Of a stretch of 6,718 nucleotides of DNA, positions 1-5,140 are shown piece by piece. Origin of the DNA: an uncultured Clostridia bacterium (lineage in GTDB: Bacteria; Bacillota; Clostridia; Oscillospirales; Ruminococcaceae); assembly GCA_947631585.1 (NCBI GenBank), contig CANRLY010000104.1, positions 1 to 6,718 on the forward strand, given 5' to 3'. Each line of letters begins with the position of its first letter. Position 1 is the first letter of the stretch. The position numbers and the translations under genes were made by a program. The notes under the pieces were generated by a model. That model was not told the DNA's origin, did not search any database, and was given only the letters and a program-made list of their open reading frames with translations.

Positions 1-87
1 AATTAGTAGTAAATCCGGCTTGTCACCCTGCGAAACTGCCCGTAAAATCAAGGCTTTTTGAGATAATCAATATTTTTATGCAAAAAT

Positions 88-115
88 TGAACCTTTCGCA
101 CAAAAATTCCGACTA
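88..115 (+). promoter_or_regulatory. Candidate ECF-type promoter for the sigma gene
   Basis: TGAACC at 88-93 is followed after exactly 16 bases by CGACTA at 110-115. This resembles the general layout of promoters read by extracytoplasmic-function sigma factors (a GAAC-type -35 and a CG-containing -10 about 16 bases apart). No convincing housekeeping -35/-10 pair with a 16-18 base spacer was found in the same stretch. ECF sigma factors often transcribe their own gene, so this is a plausible autoregulatory promoter. The match is by eye to a loose consensus and remains inference. Confidence 0.35.
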
Positions 116-120
116 TATGA

Positions 121-136
121 TCGAAAGCGCTTTTAA
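121..136. promoter_or_regulatory. Palindromic operator-like site (cre-like core)
   Basis: AAAGCGCTTT at 124-133 is a perfect 10-base palindrome between the candidate promoter and the ribosome binding site at 144-149. It equals the core of catabolite-responsive elements bound by CcpA and related LacI/GalR-family regulators. The outer positions of the consensus (TG on the left, CA on the right) are not kept; the sequence has CG and TA there. A repressor site is therefore possible, but a chance palindrome in AT-rich DNA cannot be excluded. Confidence 0.3.
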
Positions 137-156
137 ATTATTCAGGAGGTGAGGAT

Positions 157-1419
157 ATGGACGAATTTGAATTTTTTGCAAAGGAGTGCCGCAGCTTGGT
201 GGAGCGTTATGTCAGGTTCAAGATCTCAAACAAGGCTGACGCTGATGATGTGCTGCAGGAGATCTGGCTTGCGGGATTTTTGCAGTTTGGAAAATTGAAA
301 GACAAAAACAGTTTTAAAGCGTGGATCATCGGCATTGCACGCAATAAGATCAACGATTATTTTCGCAGCAGGTGCAATTTTTTAAACATTGACGAACTGC
401 CGGAAAACGAGCTTGTTCAAAGCCGCTACGGACTTGTCGAATATTCGCCGGTACAAGAAACGCTTGAAATTTTAAGTGCAAAGGACAGACAGATCCTTAT
501 GATGTTTTTCTTTGAAAATATGCCGCAAAAGGAAATTTCCAAAGCTTTAAAAATTCCTGTCGGGACTGTAAAAAGCAGACTTAATACAGCAAAAAAGAAC
601 TTCAAAAAACATTATCCATATCTAATGAAAGGAGAAGATCTTATGTTCAAATTACCAAACAATATGCCCGAATACAAGATAATTCCCAAATCCGAAAAGC
701 CCTTTGACGTAAAGTGGGAGGAGCTTATGGGCTGGTTTTTAGTTCCAAAGACAGGAGAAAAGTTGACGTTTGCAATATACGACCAACCATCACGCAAGGG
801 AGACTATTTTTATGAATTGCAGGTCGTCGGAAAAGCCGAAATTCACGGCATAGAGGGCGTCGAAATAACTGCAAAAGAAAAACATTTTGATAAAGACCAG
901 CCCTGCACCGACAGAAAATTTGTTGCGCAGCTCACCGATACCCACTGCCGTTTTCTCGCCGAAAGTCACGTTGTCAACGGCGTGAAAAAATGCTATACCT
1001 TTCTTGACGGCGACTCGTTTATGCCTAACTGGGGATTTGGAGAGGATAACTGCGGCAACGAGGTAAACCTTTCTGCAAAAGGCGATATTTTAAGAAGCGG
1101 CAGCGTTATAACGTGTAAAAACAAGCCGTTTCTGCTTGATATTGTGGGGAGATATTCTGTGAAAATAAACGGTGTGGAATATGACACCGTCTGCGTTATG
1201 GACATTGAAACGTATGAAAACAACGTCGTAACCGAGCAATTTCTTGATAAAAACGGCAGAACGATCCTGTGGCGCAGATTTAACCGTTTTGATTGGAAAT
1301 CGGACAAATACGGCAAGCCTTGGACGGAGCTTCTGCCGGATAACGACAGGCTGACGATAAACGGCATTACCTACGTTCATTGGTACGATTGCCTGACAAA
1401 TTATATTTTTGAAAAATAA
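157..1419 (+). CDS. ECF-like sigma-70 factor with large C-terminal extension
   Basis: This 420-residue protein begins with a compact sigma factor. Region 2 covers roughly residues 8-75, with the DADDVLQEIW segment at 29-37 and FKAWIIGIARNKINDYFR at 53-70, the usual core-binding and -10 recognition helices. Region 4 covers about 103-152, with a helix-turn-helix at 122-147 (MPQKEISKALKIPVGTVKSR) for -35 recognition. ECF sigma factors are usually about 160-200 residues, so the remaining ~260 residues are an added domain. That part looks soluble and strand-rich, has no membrane segment, and carries seven cysteines (250, 264, 279, 299, 320, 346, 412). I do not recognise its family. Some ECF groups use such C-terminal extensions as built-in regulators in place of an anti-sigma protein, and no anti-sigma gene lies immediately downstream. 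The ATG at 157 follows AGGAGG at 144-149 by 7 bases. A second start at 643 could yield the C-terminal domain alone. Confidence 0.88.
   Translation: MDEFEFFAKECRSLVERYVRFKISNKADADDVLQEIWLAGFLQFGKLKDKNSFKAWIIGIARNKINDYFRSRCNFLNIDELPENELVQSRYGLVEYSPVQETLEILSAKDRQILMMFFFENMPQKEISKALKIPVGTVKSRLNTAKKNFKKHYPYLMKGEDLMFKLPNNMPEYKIIPKSEKPFDVKWEELMGWFLVPKTGEKLTFAIYDQPSRKGDYFYELQVVGKAEIHGIEGVEITAKEKHFDKDQPCTDRKFVAQLTDTHCRFLAESHVVNGVKKCYTFLDGDSFMPNWGFGEDNCGNEVNLSAKGDILRSGSVITCKNKPFLLDIVGRYSVKINGVEYDTVCVMDIETYENNVVTEQFLDKNGRTILWRRFNRFDWKSDKYGKPWTELLPDNDRLTINGITYVHWYDCLTNYIFEK
628..645 (+). promoter_or_regulatory. Internal Shine-Dalgarno and in-frame ATG at domain junction
   Basis: AAAGGAG at 628-634 is followed after 8 bases by an ATG at 643-645, in the frame of the sigma gene and corresponding to Met163. 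The site falls just after the region 4 helices (ending near residue 152) and at the start of the extension. Initiation here would give a free 258-residue C-terminal protein. Spacing and sequence are as good as at the true starts of neighbouring genes. The alternative is chance, since Lys-Gly-Glu codons in AT-rich DNA can make such a motif. Confidence 0.45.
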
Positions 1420-1453
1420 TTTTATTAACAGTTCCGCTGACATTCCAATGCCA

Positions 1454-1549
1454 GAAGCAAGAGCTATTAGAGGTTAGAAGTTAGAGGTAAGAGGTTAGAA
1501 GCACCACCCCTGCTAGAAGCTAGAGGGTGAGAAGCAAGAGGCAAGAGAA
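1454..1549 (+). repeat. Degenerate heptamer repeats (GARGYWA-like)
   Basis: A run of seven-base units is visible in phase: GAGGTTA (1470), GAAGTTA (1477), GAGGTAA (1484), GAGGTTA (1491) and GAAGCAC (1498). After a short interruption come GAAGCTA (1516), GAAGCAA (1531) and GAGGCAA (1538). A diverged GAAGCAA lies at 1454. Such short tandem heptamers occur in intergenic regions of some bacteria and have no established function. They form the left flank of the larger inverted-arm element. Confidence 0.7.
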
Positions 1550-1620
1550 CCCCACCCCCTCGACAGCTCCGCTGTCATGCTGCTTGCAGCATTACCCCCT
1601 CCCCAGTTTGGGGAGGGGGT
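1550..1620. repeat. Hairpin module A (three stem-loops)
   Basis: After CCCCACCCCCT (1550-1560) come three consecutive stem-loops. GACAGC/GCTGTC has loop TCC (1562-1576). ATGCTGC/GCAGCAT spans 1577-1592. A perfect 11-bp C-rich/G-rich stem spans 1594-1604 and 1610-1620 with loop AGTTT. No thymine tract follows, so it is not a clear intrinsic terminator. Module B, 128 bases downstream, starts with the same 11 bases and repeats the ACAGC-loop-GCTGT and C/G-stem order, so the two look like diverged copies. Confidence 0.65.
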
Positions 1621-1677
1621 TTCGCTGTTACAACAGTATAAAGGCAATTTGGGTACACCACACCTTTTTAAATTATG

Positions 1678-1751
1678 CCCCACCCCCTACAGCTAACGCT
1701 GTTTTCCCCCTCCCCGTTGGGAGGGGGATTTTTTTTGGCGGCTTCGCCGCC
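1678..1751. repeat. Hairpin module B (diverged copy of module A)
   Basis: The copy begins with CCCCACCCCCT (1678-1688), identical to 1550-1560. It continues with ACAGC-TAAC-GCTGT (1689-1702), then a 10-bp C-rich/G-rich stem (1705-1714 with 1719-1728), eight thymines, and a 6-bp GC hairpin GGCGGC-TTC-GCCGCC (1737-1751). The middle ATGCTGC hairpin of module A is absent. Conservation of stems despite changed loops suggests structure is the common feature, but two copies are too few to prove selection. Confidence 0.6.
1705..1736 (+). terminator. Terminator-like hairpin with U tract, plus strand
   Basis: A 10-bp stem (TCCCCCTCCC at 1705-1714 with GGGAGGGGGA at 1719-1728, four-base loop) is followed directly by eight thymines (1729-1736). 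It is the first plus-strand structure after the sigma gene with all parts of an intrinsic terminator, although it lies about 290 bases beyond that stop codon. On the minus strand the hairpin lacks a U tract, so it does not obviously end tmcAL transcription. Confidence 0.6.
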
Positions 1752-1800
1752 CTGCTAAATATAGACCTCCATCATTGGCGGAGCTTCTCACCTCTTACCC

Positions 1801-2949
1801 CTAATCCCCCTCCCCCATAAACCTCACCGTAAACTCGTCCCGGTAGGCTAATGGGGCACCTTTCGACCAGCACGCCGCCTGTAACTTCGAGGCAGCCCTG
1901 TCTAACTCCGCTAACCGCCGGCTGCCTCCGCTTGCCTCACTTAATCGCTTTAACGAACCCGAAAAATTTATACAACCCTCCCCCGCCTTGGGTAATAACT
2001 CTAACCCACGGCTGTTTGCCGCAAGTATCCGGCCGTAAGGCTGCAATTCCATGTCCTGCCGCTTTATGCCCAGTATTGCGTAAAGTATCACCCTCCGTAT
2101 ACGGGCAAGCGTGAAGTTCCGGCTCTTTATCCCTTGGGCTAACTCCTCGATGCTCCTCGCACTCGGAGCGGCAAGCTTTAACCTTGCCGCTAACTCCGGG
2201 GAACTGTCCGGCAGCTCCCCTAACTCCTCCCTGCTTCGGGAACTTACCATGTACCCTATCAAACCGGCATACTTGTCCATGTCGTATACCGAATGAGATA
2301 TCTCCTCCCCCGGAATGTGCCTGCGCAGCTGTTCCCTTAAATATGTTCCGCTGACATATCCCCCTGATAAAACGCTCCCGTGCGGCTGCCCTTTGCGCTT
2401 TATCACCATTATGTCTAAATTCGCCCCCAGCTTTTTTATCGCCTTGATGTACTCTACCCCTAACAAGGCGTTTGGAAAAGAAAATACCTGCGCTTCCTGC
2501 TCTCCGTATCGCTCCCTGCACGCCTGCCCGAACGCCGCCGGATAACTCATTCCCCCTGCCAGTAACTCCTTTATCCTGACACTGTCCTTTAACTCCTCCG
2601 ACGCCGCCGCAGCCGACTTCAATAAACCTATGTCCTCTACTTCGCAGCCGAACGATATCCCGTCCGCACAGCCTAATCCTGCTACTATCTCTATCGCTTT
2701 AGTTGCAAAAATCTCCGCACTTGCACAACTGAACGGACAGGGCAGCTCTACTACCAGATCCGCTCCCCCTCTGCAAGCCTCTTTCGCCCTGAAATGCTTG
2801 TCGTATACCGCTACGTCCCCCCTCTGAGTGACGCTTCCGCTCATGACCGCCGCTACCCTGTCCGCTCCCCTCCGGCGGGTCTCCTCTAAGTGATACCTGT
2901 GCCCATCGTGAAATGGATCGTATTCGGCGACCACAGCGTAAATTTTCAC
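1801..2949 (-). CDS. tmcAL: tRNA(Met) cytidine acetate ligase TmcAL
   Basis: TmcAL (formerly a DUF795 nucleotidyltransferase; YlbM in Bacillus subtilis) uses ATP and acetate to form N4-acetylcytidine at the wobble position of elongator tRNA-Met in the cytoplasm. The 382-residue product shows the family signature: an N-terminal nucleotidyltransferase fold with the HxGH motif in EYDPFHDGH (9-17), VMSGSVTQRGD (35-45), RAKEACRGGADLVVELPCPF (54-73), FPNALLGVEYIKAI (158-171), VSGTYLREQL (199-208), NFTLARIRRVI (278-288) and QPYGRILAANSRG (303-315). Length is slightly below the ~400 usual for the family. I chose GTG at 2947-2949 because GGAG (minus strand, 2959-2962) lies 9 bases upstream. The earlier TTG at 2956-2958 is too close to that site, and the GTG start gives the expected MKIYAVVAEYDPFH. 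It is transcribed divergently from ackA. TTA supplies about 22 of 37 leucines, unlike its neighbours. The last residues and stop lie in G-rich sequence adjoining the inverted-arm repeat. Confidence 0.93.
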   Translation of the reverse strand: MKIYAVVAEYDPFHDGHRYHLEETRRRGADRVAAVMSGSVTQRGDVAVYDKHFRAKEACRGGADLVVELPCPFSCASAEIFATKAIEIVAGLGCADGISFGCEVEDIGLLKSAAAASEELKDSVRIKELLAGGMSYPAAFGQACRERYGEQEAQVFSFPNALLGVEYIKAIKKLGANLDIMVIKRKGQPHGSVLSGGYVSGTYLREQLRRHIPGEEISHSVYDMDKYAGLIGYMVSSRSREELGELPDSSPELAARLKLAAPSARSIEELAQGIKSRNFTLARIRRVILYAILGIKRQDMELQPYGRILAANSRGLELLPKAGEGCINFSGSLKRLSEASGGSRRLAELDRAASKLQAACWSKGAPLAYRDEFTVRFMGEGD

Positions 2950-3000
2950 TGAAAACAACTCCTTTTTTATGATTTTTTATGCAAAATTAATGAAAACCTC

Positions 3001-3034
3001 TTGAAATTCAGACTCTGATGTTATAATATATAAT
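3001..3034 (+). promoter_or_regulatory. ackA-pduL promoter (plus strand)
   Basis: TTGAAA at 3001-3006 is a good -35 element. The AT-rich stretch 3022-3034 contains two overlapping -10 possibilities: TATAAT at 3022-3027 (15-base spacer) and TAATAT at 3024-3029 (17-base spacer). A further TATAAT lies at 3029-3034. Transcription would begin near 3035-3041, leaving a leader of about 70 bases before ackA. An 11-base palindrome, TCAGA-C-TCTGA (3008-3018), occupies the spacer and could be an operator. Confidence 0.6.
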
Positions 3035-3051
3035 ATTAGATGAATTGTCAA
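3023..3051 (-). promoter_or_regulatory. tmcAL promoter (minus strand), overlapping ackA promoter
   Basis: Read on the minus strand, TTGACA (3046-3051) is a perfect -35 element. It is followed by a 17-base spacer and TATTAT (3023-3028), five of six matches to the -10 consensus. The -10 lies within the same near-palindromic AT block used by the ackA promoter, so the two promoters share DNA. A second TTGACA (3054-3059) results from a tandem 8-base duplication. Confidence 0.6.
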
Positions 3052-3077
3052 GTTGTCAAGCGGGAGAGCCTCCGCTT
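3045..3077 (+). repeat. Tandem 8-mer and leader hairpin before ackA
   Basis: TTGTCAAG occurs twice back to back (3045-3052 and 3053-3060). It overlaps a stem-loop pairing AAGCG (3058-3062) with CGCTT (3073-3077), extended by GAG (3064-3066) with CTC (3070-3072) past a one-base bulge. The hairpin lies in the untranslated leader, about 18 bases before the ackA ribosome binding site, and has no U tract. A role in mRNA stability or translation is possible; no known riboswitch is recognised. Confidence 0.4.
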
Positions 3078-3108
3078 TCCCGTAAATCATATCTGGAGGT
3101 ATTTGAAT

Positions 3109-4308
3109 ATGAAAATTTTGGTAGTAAATGCAGGCAGCTCTTCCCTGAAATATCAGCTGCTGGACATGGAGGACGAATCGGTCATCGCTAAGGGAAACTG
3201 CGATAGGATAGGCATCGGCGGACACGTTTCCCATAAGACTTTCGACGGCAGAACAGTTGATGCAGACTGCGACTTCCCTACCCATACCGAAGCTTTTGAA
3301 AAACTGGTGGAAGTCCTTACCACAGGCGATGCGGCAGTTATCAGCTCTATGAGCGAGATCTCCGCAGTCGGCCATAGGATAGTCCAGGGGGCTGAGATAT
3401 TCGATAAGACCTGCCTTGCCACCGACGAGGTCATCGATAAGATAGACTCCCTTGCAGAACTTGCCCCCGTACATAACCACCCCCACGCCCTTGCACTGAG
3501 AGCCTGCAAAAAGGTTATCCCCGAGGGAACTCCCCAGGTGGTGGTTTTCGATACCGCTTTCCACCAGACAATGCCCAGAAAAGCTTTCATGTTCGGTCTG
3601 CCCTATGAGTGCTACAGCGAACTCCATGTGAGAAAATACGGCTTCCACGGTACTTCCCATAGGTGCGTGACCTCAGAGCTGGCAAAGGCTATGGGCAAGG
3701 ATATCTCCACCCTGAAAATAGTCTCCTGCCATCTGGGAAACGGCTCTTCTATAACCGCTGTTGACGGCGGTAAATCAGTGGATACCTCCATGGGCTTCAC
3801 CCCCCTGGACGGCATTATCATGGGTACCCGCTCCGGCGCAGTAGACCCCTCCGCTGTGGAGTTTGTACAGAAAAAACTTGGTCTTTCCCCCTCCGAAATG
3901 AGCGACTACCTTAATAAAAAGTCCGGTTTCCTGGGACTTTCCGGCATTTCCAGCGACAACAGAGACATAAGCGCAGCCGCCGCCCAGGGCAACGAAAGAG
4001 CTATTATCGTCAGCGAACTGCTGGCTTACCAGATAAAGAAGTATATCGGTTCTTATGCCGCCGCAATGAACGGTCTCGATGCAGTGCTTTTCACCGGAGG
4101 TATCGGCGAGAACGCCCCCGAAGTGAGAGAGGCAGTCTGCGAAGATATGGACTACTTCGGCATTAAAATCGATAAGGAAGTCAATAAGTGCAGAGGAAAA
4201 CTTGCTAAGATATCCACCGACGACGCAAAAGTCCAGGTGTGGGTAGTCCCCACCAATGAGGAGCTTCTTATCGCAAGAGACACCCTTGCCCTTATTTCCA
4301 ATAAGTAA
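3109..4308 (+). CDS. ackA: Acetate kinase
   Basis: Acetate kinase converts acetyl phosphate and ADP to acetate and ATP, the substrate-level phosphorylation step of acetogenic fermentation; the reaction is reversible. The 399-residue protein has the usual family length and all hallmark positions: Asn7 in NAGSSSLKY (7-15), Arg90 in GHRIVQGAEIF, Asp148 in FDTAFHQTMP, His180 in YGFHGTSHR, HLGNGSS (208-214), Arg241 in GTRSGAVDP, the nucleotide-binding GGIGENAPEVRE (330-341), and Glu384 in PTNEEL. These fit well to the catalytic Asn7, Arg91, Asp148, His180, Arg241 and Glu384 of Methanosarcina acetate kinase. The reading frame is open from 3040, but ATG 3109 is the start: GGAGG at 3095-3099 is 9 bases upstream and the protein then begins at MKILVVNAGSSS. 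pduL follows after 24 bases, so the two form an operon. Codon use favours AGA for arginine and CTG/CTT for leucine, with no TTA. Confidence 0.98.
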   Translation: MKILVVNAGSSSLKYQLLDMEDESVIAKGNCDRIGIGGHVSHKTFDGRTVDADCDFPTHTEAFEKLVEVLTTGDAAVISSMSEISAVGHRIVQGAEIFDKTCLATDEVIDKIDSLAELAPVHNHPHALALRACKKVIPEGTPQVVVFDTAFHQTMPRKAFMFGLPYECYSELHVRKYGFHGTSHRCVTSELAKAMGKDISTLKIVSCHLGNGSSITAVDGGKSVDTSMGFTPLDGIIMGTRSGAVDPSAVEFVQKKLGLSPSEMSDYLNKKSGFLGLSGISSDNRDISAAAAQGNERAIIVSELLAYQIKKYIGSYAAAMNGLDAVLFTGGIGENAPEVREAVCEDMDYFGIKIDKEVNKCRGKLAKISTDDAKVQVWVVPTNEELLIARDTLALISNK

Positions 4309-4332
4309 ATTATTTAACAGGAGGTATCTGTT

Positions 4333-4908
4333 ATGTCAGAATTTATCGTTGAAACTTCCGCAAGACACGTCCACGTTACCCAGGAACACCTGGAAACGCT
4401 CTTCGGAAAAGGCGCAGCCCTCACTAAGAAGAAAGACCTTTCCCAGCCGGGACAGTTCGCCTGCGAAGAAAGAGTCACCATCGTAGGACCTAAAAGAACT
4501 CTGGAGAACGTCTCCATACTCGGTCCGGTAAGACCCGCTACTCAGGTGGAACTTTCCGCCACAGACGCACGCTACATCGGAATAGCCGCTCCCGTCAGGG
4601 AATCAGGCGATATCGCCGGTTCTGCCGGCTGTAAGATCGTAGGACCCTGCGGCGAGATCGAGATATCCGAAGGGGTGATAGTCGCAAAGAGACATATCCA
4701 CCTTACCCCTGCCGACGCCGAAGAACTTGGCGTAAAGGATAAACAGATAGTCTGGGTAAAGATCACCACCCCCGAAAGATCGGCTATCCTGGGCGACGTT
4801 GTCTGCCGTGTCAGCGAGAAATTTGCAAGAGCAATGCATATAGATACTGACGAGTCCAACGCCGTTGGCGCAGGAAAAGACCAGATGGGCGAAATAGTCG
4901 TTATCTGA
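4333..4908 (+). CDS. pduL: PduL-type phosphate acyltransferase (phosphotransacetylase)
   Basis: PduL enzymes interconvert acyl-CoA and acyl phosphate using zinc ions and are unrelated to Pta. This 191-residue protein shows the two half-domains of the family: SARHVHVTQ with His12 and His14, TKKKDLSQPGQFACEERV (31-48), SILGPVRPATQVELSATDA (61-79), PVRESGDIAGSAG (87-99), then AKRHIHLTPADA with His121 and His123, and ARAMHIDTDESNA with His169. The paired HxH motifs supply the metal ligands in known structures. The protein starts almost directly at the first domain and lacks the N-terminal encapsulation peptide of microcompartment versions, and no shell-protein gene is nearby. A cytosolic enzyme making acetyl phosphate for AckA is therefore the likely role, though propionyl-CoA use cannot be excluded. 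AGGAGG at 4319-4324 is 8 bases before the ATG. A terminator follows the stop codon. Confidence 0.95.
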   Translation: MSEFIVETSARHVHVTQEHLETLFGKGAALTKKKDLSQPGQFACEERVTIVGPKRTLENVSILGPVRPATQVELSATDARYIGIAAPVRESGDIAGSAGCKIVGPCGEIEISEGVIVAKRHIHLTPADAEELGVKDKQIVWVKITTPERSAILGDVVCRVSEKFARAMHIDTDESNAVGAGKDQMGEIVVI

Positions 4909-4917
4909 CGTTTGCAA

Positions 4918-4957
4918 AGACCGCTTGTTTTCAACAGACAGGCGGTCTCTTTCTTTT
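4918..4957 (+). terminator. Intrinsic terminator of ackA-pduL
   Basis: Ten bases after the pduL stop codon, AGACCGCTTGTTT (4918-4930) pairs with AGACAGGCGGTCT (4936-4948), a 13-bp stem with two G-U pairs and a five-base loop. It is followed by a pyrimidine-rich tail CTTTCTTTT (4949-4957). This is a standard Rho-independent terminator and separates the acetate operon from the V-ATPase operon. Confidence 0.85.
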
Positions 4958-5047
4958 GTGCAAAAGATCAAAAACGTACAAATTTATGTGAAAGTTGCAC
5001 ATTTTTAAGCCGCAAGTTCCAAAAACTTTTTACGACTTGCAAAATTA

Positions 5048-5090
5048 TTCACTATTACTTCTTTAAAAGATTATAATAAATGTGTACAAT
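5048..5090 (+). promoter_or_regulatory. Promoter region of the V-ATPase operon
   Basis: Two housekeeping-type arrangements are visible. One is TTCACT (5048-5053) with TATAAT (5072-5077) and an 18-base spacer. The other is TTTAAA (5062-5067) with TACAAT (5085-5090) and a 17-base spacer. Upstream there is an inverted pair GCAAGT (5012-5017) and ACTTGC (5035-5040), and a second pair TGTGCAA (4957-4963) and TTGCACA (4995-5001). Either could be a regulator site, but neither matches an operator that I recognise. Confidence 0.45.
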
Positions 5091-5100
5091 TAGTTTGAGA

Positions 5101-5116
5101 ATCGGGCAGACCCGAT
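5101..5116 (+). promoter_or_regulatory. Leader stem-loop of the V-ATPase mRNA
   Basis: ATCGGG (5101-5106) pairs perfectly with CCCGAT (5111-5116) around the loop CAGA. If transcription starts from the 5085-5090 element, the stem would lie within a few bases of the mRNA 5' end, a position where hairpins can protect transcripts from decay. It lies 11 bases before the ribosome binding site at 5128-5135. No U tract follows, so it is not a terminator. Confidence 0.45.
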
Positions 5117-5140
5117 ATCTATTGCCGAAAGGAGGAACGC

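Larger units (their letters stand above)
1481..1804. repeat. Intergenic element with inverted terminal arms (MITE/REP-like)
   Basis: The left arm at 1481-1502 matches the reverse complement of 1783-1804 at 20 of 22 positions; both contain GGTAAGAGGT and end in AGAAGC. Between them lie two related C-rich/G-rich hairpin modules and several small stem-loops, and no credible protein. This is what would be expected of a small non-autonomous repeat or palindromic intergenic element. There is no transposase, and target-site duplications are not evident because the left arm sits inside heptamer repeats. The right arm includes the tmcAL stop codon on the minus strand. A single window cannot show whether it is dispersed in the genome. 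The whole 1420-1800 interval holds nothing else that I can support. Confidence 0.5.

Noticed and set aside
1..152. Short frames open to the left edge: 2-61 (plus), 3-152 (plus), and a minus-strand frame with QGDKPDLLL.
   Set aside because: All are under 50 codons with no diagnostic motif. One could be the tail of an upstream gene or part of a repeat, but nothing here decides between these, so no feature is claimed for 1-87.
1454..1549. CRISPR array.
   Set aside because: The units are seven bases, degenerate and without spacers.
1550..1727. Possible G-quadruplex formed by the G4/G5 runs.
   Set aside because: Each strand offers only paired G-runs separated by long loops, and each run has a perfect C-rich partner, so hairpins are far more likely.
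1527..1820. A 97-codon plus-strand open frame across the hairpin-rich intergenic region.
   Set aside because: Its translation is proline-rich low complexity (repeated PLPxxGRG) produced by the C-rich/G-rich stems, and it has no sensible ribosome binding site.
2345..2357. The 13-mer GTTCCGCTGACAT occurs both here inside tmcAL and at 1431-1443 after the sigma gene.
   Set aside because: In tmcAL it encodes the conserved VSGT motif on the minus strand, so the match is probably chance rather than a shared repeat.
3045..3067. A cre-like CcpA site in the ackA leader (around TGTCAAGCGGGAG).
   Set aside because: The spacing between TG, AA and CG is wrong by one base and the right half does not match the consensus.
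2977..3660. A 227-codon minus-strand open frame antisense to ackA.
   Set aside because: It is a shadow of the biased ackA codons, runs through the promoter region, and resembles no protein that I recognise.
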